The translations under genes and the position numbers were made by a program. 64,000 nt of DNA from Copromyces sp. CBS 386.78 (taxonomy: Eukaryota > Ascomycota > Sordariomycetes > Sordariales > Sordariaceae): assembly GCA_030685235.1 (NCBI GenBank), contig MU839153.1, forward strand, positions 62,001-126,000, given 5' to 3'. Positions 57,539 to 64,000 of the stretch are shown in pieces. Each line of letters opens with the position of its first letter. The first letter of the stretch is position 1. The notes beneath the pieces were generated by a model. The model was given only the letters and a program-made list of their open reading frames with translations. It had not been told where the DNA came from and ran no database searches.

Positions 57539-58018
57539 ATGTCAAACGGCACCTGGAACATCGGCGAGGTAATCGCCCTCTCCCTCGGCGTGGTCCTCGT
57601 CTTCGCCCTCTGCTTCGGCTTCAGGATATGGTGGGGAAGGAGAAGAGACAAGAGGAGAAAGCCACAACAACAACAGCAACAACAACAACAACAACAACAA
57701 CGAGAAGAAGAAAGAGAACAAGACGCTACTGCTGCGGCTGCTGATGTTGAGGCACCACCACCAGATGATGCTGAGGCTTCACATGCTGGGGCTGGGGCTG
57801 GGGCTGGGGGTGAGGGACGTTACGACCACCCGGTGGTTGTTGAGATGGTTCCGATGGATAGGAAGGATGCCTCTAGGAATGATGGGGGTCAAGGAAAGGG
57901 GCAAGGGGGAGGTGATGGTGGAGAACATGTTGGCGGACATGGAGAAGGTGGGCATAGCGGTGGTGGTGGCGGCGGTAACAGTAACGCCGTGAGTGGCGCT
58001 AACTGGTCTGGCTTGTAA
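57539..58018 (+). CDS. Small single-pass membrane protein with Gln- and Gly-rich tail
   Basis: 159 residues. MSNGTWNIGEV precedes one hydrophobic segment IALSLGVVLVFALCFGFRIW (residues about 12-31), followed at once by the basic stop-transfer sequence GRRRDKRRK. The cytoplasmic tail has 12 Gln in a row, an acidic/Ala part (QDATAAAADVEAPPPDDAEA), HPVVVEMVPMDRKD and a Gly/His-rich end. The short N-terminus with an Asn-Gly-Thr glycosylation site and basic residues after the helix suggest N-outside topology. No domain recognised. Single exon; the nearest downstream gene is convergent. Confidence 0.65.
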   Translation: MSNGTWNIGEVIALSLGVVLVFALCFGFRIWWGRRRDKRRKPQQQQQQQQQQQQREEEREQDATAAAADVEAPPPDDAEASHAGAGAGAGGEGRYDHPVVVEMVPMDRKDASRNDGGQGKGQGGGDGGEHVGGHGEGGHSGGGGGGNSNAVSGANWSGL

Positions 58019-58401
58019 GCTGTTGGGTGACGTGCTATGAAGGATTTCACGAACCTTCGACGGGTTGCGGAGAGGGAACTGTTTTTGGAGAGAGTGCATG
58101 CTGCTCAGGGATCTGTCATCTGTGGAACCATGGAAGAGCACAGCCCATGGGTTGAACTTGACAAGAGCTTTCGAAGTTGCGGACCAGAGAGATCTATGTT
58201 GTGTGAAATGACAGCTTGCAGAGGTGATAGAAAAAAAGCGATGAACATCATCTGACCGACTACAATTACCATATGTGCTCATACCATTGACCGCCACCCC
58301 TCATCCCCTTCACACGCCATGCTCATAAGAAACGACACTTCCTACCGAGCAGGTGAAAGTGATTGATCGCAATCTCGCTTTCTGTACCAAAGTTCGTAAC
58401 C
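58019..58401. other. Convergent intergenic
   Basis: 380 bp between two convergent membrane-protein genes; presumably 3' UTRs. Confidence 0.5.
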
Positions 58402-59549
58402 TTACGGAGCCTCTGCTATCTGAGGACGGAAAGGTTGATACTGCTTTCCCATTGCGTCTTGCTCAGAAACTGGCCCCGGTGATCCTTGCCATGACATCGT
58501 GTTCGGGGTCCCAGAAGCAGCATAGTTATACTGTGAGGCGTTGGAGGCATCATGCAGCGGAGGCGAGCTTGAACCGTAATGTGGTGGACTATTAGGAGGA
58601 TAGTAGGGAGCAGATGGAGGGCTGGAAGGACCACATTGTTGAGGGGTATGGTTGGCATTATGGGGGCTACCAACATATTCAGGCTGGTATCCGCCTGCTG
58701 TTCCTGCCTGTGCCATAGCAGGGCCTTCGTTGCTCTCTTGTGCGTTCTTCCTGCGGCGCCACCAAAAGAACAGTGCGCCCAACAACAGAAGAGCGGCAAT
58801 GCCCCCTGCGACAGGTCCGGCGATCCAGGCTTTGGACGAAGAGGAAGAGGGCTTCGGATCTTGGGTGGGTGGTGGTGGGATGCTGGTGGATGAGGGCTTC
58901 GGATCTTGAGTGGGTGGTGGTGGGATGCTGGTGGATGTCGCAACGATTGATGTGAGAGATGGCTCCGAGGTTGAAGCTGATGATGATGTGATTGGAGTTT
59001 CGCTCGTTGAAGTGGCAGAGACGTCTAAGTCGCGGTAGACGGTGAAGATGTTCCAGTCCTCGTCCGCACATCCTATCTCCACCCAGCTATTGGTGGCCGA
59101 GGAGTAATGGTCGAAAATTGTCATTGAGAAGCAATTTCCCCCGACCCCATTACTGAGTAGAGGTAAGTTACGAGAACGGTCAGCCTCCCATATTGTTTAG
59201 AACGCTTCATTACCTAGGCTGACATTCAACATGACCAACATACCAATTCCAGGTTGCATCGTTGAATCCGGACGCTGTACCGGTAAGGCACCTCGTGTAA
59301 AATTCACAATTCGGGTCATATCTGTCGCAACACCTGGCCCATTTACTCCATGTGCTGAAAATGTATGGATAGTCACAGGTTACCACGAAGGCTAAAGTAA
59401 CATTCATTAGTGGATCGCTTTGTTAAAGAGGAACAATAATGCGTTTCAATAGAAGGGCACTCACGACGTCCATTGAGCGTGCTCTGTATTCCTTCGAAGT
59501 CATTGTCGAACCCAGAGTTGCTCTGTGTACTGATTGTGTTCGAAGCCAT
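58402..59549 (-). CDS. Single-pass membrane protein with Cys-rich ectodomain and Pro-rich tail
   Basis: 337 residues in three exons: 59549-59465, 59391-59214 and 59152-58402; introns GTGAGT...TAG (59464-59392) and GTAATG...CAG (59213-59153), frame preserved. The N-terminal 130 residues hold about eight Cys (TCDYPYIF, KWARCCDRYDPNCEFYTRC, VECQP, GGNCFSM, VEIGCADEDW), likely disulphide-bonded outside the cell. Next is a Ser/Thr stalk with two copies of SIPPPPTQDPKPSS, then one membrane helix AGPVAGGIAALLLLGALFFW followed by RRRKN, then a Pro/Ser/Tyr-rich cytoplasmic tail. This layout is common among fungal wall-sensor-like proteins. No signal peptide is evident from this start, so exon 1 may be incomplete or translocation may rely on the internal helix. 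No named family assigned. Confidence 0.72.
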
Positions 59550-59747
59550 TGTGGTGTACTTTAAATGCCTACTAGAAGAGAGGCGGGAAAACTGGCTGGA
59601 ACAAACGATTACATGAACTTTGGAGAGAGATGTTGGGTGGATGAAGCTTTGAGCTGATATCCAAAAGAAAAATAAGGAAGAGGGGAGAGAGGTGGGCTAA
59701 GGGTTATAAAAGGGAAGAAATGAGGCTAGAACTGATATAAAGCGGTG
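59550..59747. other. Promoter region between membrane-protein gene and MULE 2
   Basis: Only about 200 bp separate the start of the minus-strand gene from the transposon's target duplication, so the element lies in or next to that gene's promoter. Confidence 0.5.
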
Positions 59748-59755
59748 CTGTATAA

Positions 59756-62700
59756 GAGAAACCCTAGGCGCACGCACCCCTAAACCTACTGGCACGTAGT
59801 CCCCACCAGAAAGTGGGCCTTACAGCTGGATGACACCTAACATCGTAAACCCCGTTTTTACCTGCTAAATTTCGTTTTTAAAATGACACGCAACATTTAC
59901 ACTAACTTGGTCATTTTTTTCGCACTTTCAAACTCGCACATTTGCACATACCCGTCGCACTACACCCTTACCGCACTGCACCCTCAATACAATACAACTT
60001 CTTCAATCTACTATACCCTTAATATAATATAACTTCTTCAATTTACTTAATGTATATTATCTTAAAGATTAATCAATATTAATTATATTCAATTATTAAT
60101 AATTATACTAAATGCCCTCGCTTTTATATAATTTTAAATCGCGCTACCGCCGTCGTTCCCCCTCCCCCCCCCTGCAACCCGGCGACTAAGAATAGACCGT
60201 ACCGGTTAGCGACGAGTTCTTTAAGATAGCGCCTATCCCTTACTATTCGAAAGTATACGAAGCTATAATTAAAATGTACTACCGCTATTAATTTAATATT
60301 ATTACTTAGTGGTCGTATACGTTTAAGAAGGGTTCTAATAAAAGTAAATACTAGAAGTACGTCTATTAGTATAATTATACTAACCCTACCATATACTTAG
60401 AACGCAACCTTAATCTATATAAGAAACGTTATATTATAATACGTAAATAAGTACTTCGCTATCCCTTTCGTATTATTATATAAGCTTTTTATAAAAACGA
60501 ATAGTATTAGATTATACGGCTAATATACTTTATATACTAAAGCTATAAATTATTAAAATACTTATATAATTACCTTATCTATTATATATAGGTGGTAAAT
60601 ATAGAGTAATTAAATTATATTTATAGTTTACTTCGATAGTGTAATCTTATAGTCCGAATTATCTATATTAATATAAGAAAATAATACCCTAGTTTATTTA
60701 TTACTTTTAAAGACTTCGATAACGAGCGTTAATTTTTATAACGATATAATAGGGTTAACTATATAAATACGTAAACGTTCGTTAAATAGTTAAATTAAAA
60801 TATAATAGTAGTATTTAAAATTCTAGAATTTAATAAATATAGCGACGAAAACGAGGGGGAGGAAGGTACTATATTATAGTACGCCCTTTAAGTTATTAAA
60901 TTGTAGTAAAATATATAGAAGCGGTTCCTATATACCTTCCTCATCAACGTAACGTATAAAATTAACCGTTATTACACGCTATTTATATAGAATATAGTAC
61001 TTATATTAAAAAAGACTTTTATATTAATATTTTAAGTAGTCGTTAATAACGAACGAGAAGAAGGGTTTATATAATTAATCGAAGCGTTCGAAAAGGTTAT
61101 AAAGGAATTAAAACTCCCCCTACTGACCGTAATTATTATTAATAGTAATACCTAGTTTATATTTACTATCGATTATATCCTACTTAATATTTAGTACTAG
61201 CGCTATATTTAATATATTAATTATAACGTTATTAAGTACTTTAAAAATAATTAAGTCCCTATACGCCTAAATAATAACGAAGACTCTTAATTTAATAATA
61301 GGGATAGCGACGATAACGGGTCTAGTAATAGGGACCGCCGTAGAGAAGATTCTAATAGTAATAATAAAGTAAAAGCCTAATTATAAAAGGAAGTATTCAA
61401 TTAGCGTAATTAAAATAATATCGAACGATTACGCCGTATATACCGTAAGGTAAAGACGGCTTTTAAAATATAGGTAGGGCTAAGTCCGGTCCTTTAAAAG
61501 GTAACTAATATTAGAATTATATTCTTTTATTTATAAAAATATATAATTTATTCTAGTAACAAGGCGGACTTTAATAAGGTATAGTCTATCCTTTATTATT
61601 AATTTGAAGAATTATAGGAGGCTATTATTAAATAGATCCGGTTTAAATTTATACCTTATAAATTAGAGTAGGCTAATTATATTACGTAATACTATTTTAA
61701 TTACGGATAATATACTACGTCGTTTAACGAATCTAATAATAGCTTTATAAAATCGTATAGGGTATTAGCTCGTAGTAATTTTATTAATTTATACGAGGCT
61801 ATTAACGTATATATTATTATTCGTTAAAAGTTCTTTAATTAAATAATAGTTTTATTAATAATTTACGTGCGTATAACGTAAATAGGATTTAATTATAATT
61901 AACCAAGTATTATTACTAAGGAATTAACCTTATAAGGGGTAAATTTATTAAATAGGTAATATTAATAATTAAAATCTACCTTCTTTATTATTAGTTACCT
62001 TAGTAGCAATTTAAAACCCTATTTAAGGAACTTTTATACTTAATATAAGTTCCTTTATACCTATAAAATAGAAGAAGCCTATTAAGTAAACGACGTAGTA
62101 TTAGTTAATAAAATAAATTATTACCCCTTCTAGTATTTTACTTAACGTTATATAAAGTTACCTCCTCCCTAACCCAAATTTACTTATATTAATTTACGTA
62201 ATAGGACGCGGTAAATAAGTATTTACAATTTCGCCCAGCCGTTAGGGGGGTACGTAAAGGTCGTCTTCCTAAATAAGGTAGTCCGTTTAGTAACGAAGTT
62301 ATTTTACTTAGTAGGGGGGGGAAGGGTAAGGGCAAGGCTACAACTATAGCTACAATTCCCTGTAGTAAATTTAAAAATATAACTCCTATACGAGCTTTAG
62401 CGCGGCGAAATTATTCTTAATACGAATTAAGTCCTAATATCGAATAATTAAATACTTATAATAAAATTCGAAATTATATCGAAGTAATTAACGACGAAGA
62501 GGAGGATAACGAATTAATAAGGTATTAAATAGAGAGAATACGAAAAGAGAGGAAGAGGGAGGAGGAGGCACAGCGAACACCTATCGAAATATCGTCTAAG
62601 TTCTCGTCTATTGAAAGCGATTTTAACTAGGATACGATAGAATAGTAGGTAGATAGCGCGGTCAATTTACAACAGATTATACTAAATACTATAGGTTTAT

Positions 62701-62890
62701 TACGAGATTTAAATAATTTAGAATAGTCTAGTTATAGCATTATCTGGGTTATATAGCTAGGTGATTCAAATGGTAATAACCATTGAAAACAGTAAGTTTT
62801 ACCGCTAAAACACGAGAATTTACATGACGGCTGACATTTCCCCACACTACGTGCCAGTAGGTTTTAGGGTGCGTGCGCCTAGGGTTTCTC
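59756..62890 (+). mobile_element. Mutator-like DNA transposon (MULE 2), RIP-mutated
   Basis: A 3135-bp element. The left end GAGAAACCCTAGGCGCACGC and the reverse complement of the right end are identical over the first 20 bases and continue to match through AACCTACTGGCACGTAGT (about 45 bp in all, with one small indel). The 8-bp target duplication CTGTATAA is at 59748-59755 and 62891-62898. The interior is AT-rich with CpA depletion; ends are little mutated. The internal transposase remnant is Mutator type. Confidence 0.88.
60260..62600 (+). pseudogene. MULE 2 transposase remnant with both recognisable catalytic Asp changed to Asn
   Basis: The plus-strand frame is readable through RIP stops: a zinc-finger-like start WSYTFKKGSNKSKY, then LINVTYKINRYYTLFI (normally xDxTYKTNR; Asn codon at 60946-60948), VVVNNEREEGFI, LTVIIINSNT (normally DSDT; Asn codon at 61141-61143), YINYNVIKYFKNN (the CxWHINxNV block after His-to-Tyr change), and SNNSFIKSYRVLARSNFINL in the C-terminal part. 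The NEREEGFIW and SNNSxKSY blocks are characteristic of fungal MULE transposases. A basic RKGRPPK-like segment follows near 62260. Dead copy. Confidence 0.8.
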
Positions 62891-62898
62891 CTGTATAA

Positions 62899-64000
62899 CG
62901 CCGGGCGCAGCTATGGCCTGTGGACGTGACAGTGGAGTTGACAACTCCAGGCTTAATGTTTTGGGCCGCGGTCCGCACAACCTACTTCACTTGGCACCGC
63001 GAAGGCTGGAGAGACTGGAGCTTGCGGCAGGCTGCAAATGTGGCTGCCGGAAGCCGATGTTCCAGTCCTTCATAAAAACGGGTGACGACCGATAAAGATG
63101 ATGGTTTGACGGCAGGGAGCAGGATGAGTTATGATGAACCAATTGAGGTTGATGTGGCTTCACAGCCTATTGGCCCAATTCCTCGGGAGGCCCGTACCCG
63201 GATACCCGAATGTTTTGGTTGGAGGTTTCTGTACAGCTACCAAGCCACTAGCAAAGAAGGATACTGACACATCCGAAGAAATCTAGGTGCTGGTTGACTT
63301 GATGGCTGATACCTTTGATGGCCTCGAATCACGATATTGACTGGATGAACCCGGAGTGGCAAGTCGGAAGTCGGAGCCATGTGACCGACCGGTTAGCAGC
63401 ACGGAGTTCATACGACAGTCTTGCTTGAAAGAGTAAGGCTGCATCATCGTTCATCATGTTCTCGGGCCGAGGGCGTGTTGGGGAGGCGAGAAAGCTCGCT
63501 GGCACCGTGGCTGTCTGACGACATGATATGATGATCGAAGCCGAGGAGGCGCCACGTTTTTGTCCCCTAGTATGATGGCCTACGGTTGTTAGCGTTTGCC
63601 TTGAGAGCAGCAAGGAACAAAACCAGTAGGAAGAGACATGTTTTCACAGGTTGCTTGCGTGTCCTTGACAATGGCGCAAACACCCGTCCTGGAATATCGG
63701 GTTTGGCCATCTCGTGCTCAATATCGTGCCATCGAGTTGGGCATTGTTGGTGAATGCGAAGCAGCGGGTGGTGAACCATATGGTAGATTCACCGCGGGCG
63801 CCAGCCGGGGCTTTGTCCGTTGTTGAAGGATCGAGATCCTCAGGCATGGCAGCTCGGAGGCGGTGTCTTGCTCGCGACACATCTTTGTGCAGGCGCGCCA
63901 TGAGTTACTCGTCTGGGCTAGAAACCGCCACCGGCGACCCATTGCTTCAGGCACAGGGTCAGAGAGGCGTTTCTGGCCCTGACAAGTACGGCAACCCTCG
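62899..64000. other. Window end, no gene recognised
   Basis: About 1.1 kb of normal GC content. Several frames of 60-95 codons overlap on both strands; none has domain, signal peptide or splice context that I can support. Confidence 0.4.

Noticed and set aside
59756..62890. hAT superfamily assignment from the 8-bp duplication
   Set aside because: The readable transposase blocks (xDxTYKxNR, NEREEGFIW, CxWHINxNV-like) are Mutator type, and MULEs also make 8-bp duplications.

Overview
The window is nuclear DNA of a filamentous ascomycete, most likely a Sordariales fungus of the Neurospora/Sordaria type. Evidence: short GT-AG introns, fungal protein families (GH55 and GH26-like glycosidases, a Clr5-domain protein, POP7, ATP synthase subunit i/j, NIPSNAP, Rav2/Rogdi, FSH1 hydrolase), and sharp alternation between roughly 50% GC gene space and very AT-rich islands. 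In the islands CpA and TpG are nearly absent and old reading frames carry TAA/TAG where CAA/CAG/TGG stood. That is the signature of repeat-induced point mutation (RIP). Names rest on reading translations by eye; no database search was run.

Layout. 1-21.3 kb is gene space: 3' part of a GH55 glucanase (+), a Clr5-domain protein (+), a conserved unknown protein (-), an FSH1-type hydrolase (-), ATP synthase subunit i/j in four tiny exons (-), a NIPSNAP protein (+), a Rav2/Rogdi protein (-) and RNase P/MRP subunit POP7 (+). 22.05-22.97 kb is a fold-back element with a TTA target duplication. 23.5-27.6 kb is a complete but RIP-destroyed Mutator-like element (MULE) with a 9-bp target duplication. 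27.6-35 kb has few genes: a GPI-type surface protein (+) and three small disordered proteins on the minus strand, one with a 1-nt frameshift.

35.1-51.3 kb is a nested repeat island. A Ty3/Gypsy retrotransposon in minus orientation spans 36286-49361, with two 468-bp LTRs and a GTAG duplication. It appears to sit inside an older terminal-inverted-repeat element (35864-50432, TAA duplication). Next to it is a 0.6-kb element built from palindromic ATCTAGGCTAGA modules that carries a tRNA-derived SINE-like sequence, which recurs near 8.9 kb.

51.6-53.8 kb holds three more minus-strand Ser/Gly-rich microproteins sharing a motif around C-[CI]-S-x-x-R-x-S-G-S-x-T-N-S-G. Further right are a GH26-like secreted hydrolase interrupted by a 97-N gap (+), a small membrane protein (+), a single-pass membrane protein with a Cys-rich N-terminal region (-), and a second RIP-destroyed MULE (59756-62890, 8-bp duplication). 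The last 1.1 kb shows no convincing gene.

The conserved genes are unrelated housekeeping or secretory functions and do not form a pathway. The least explained part is the set of six small low-complexity genes, all on the minus strand, flanking the nested repeat island; some share paralogous N-termini or promoter sequence.
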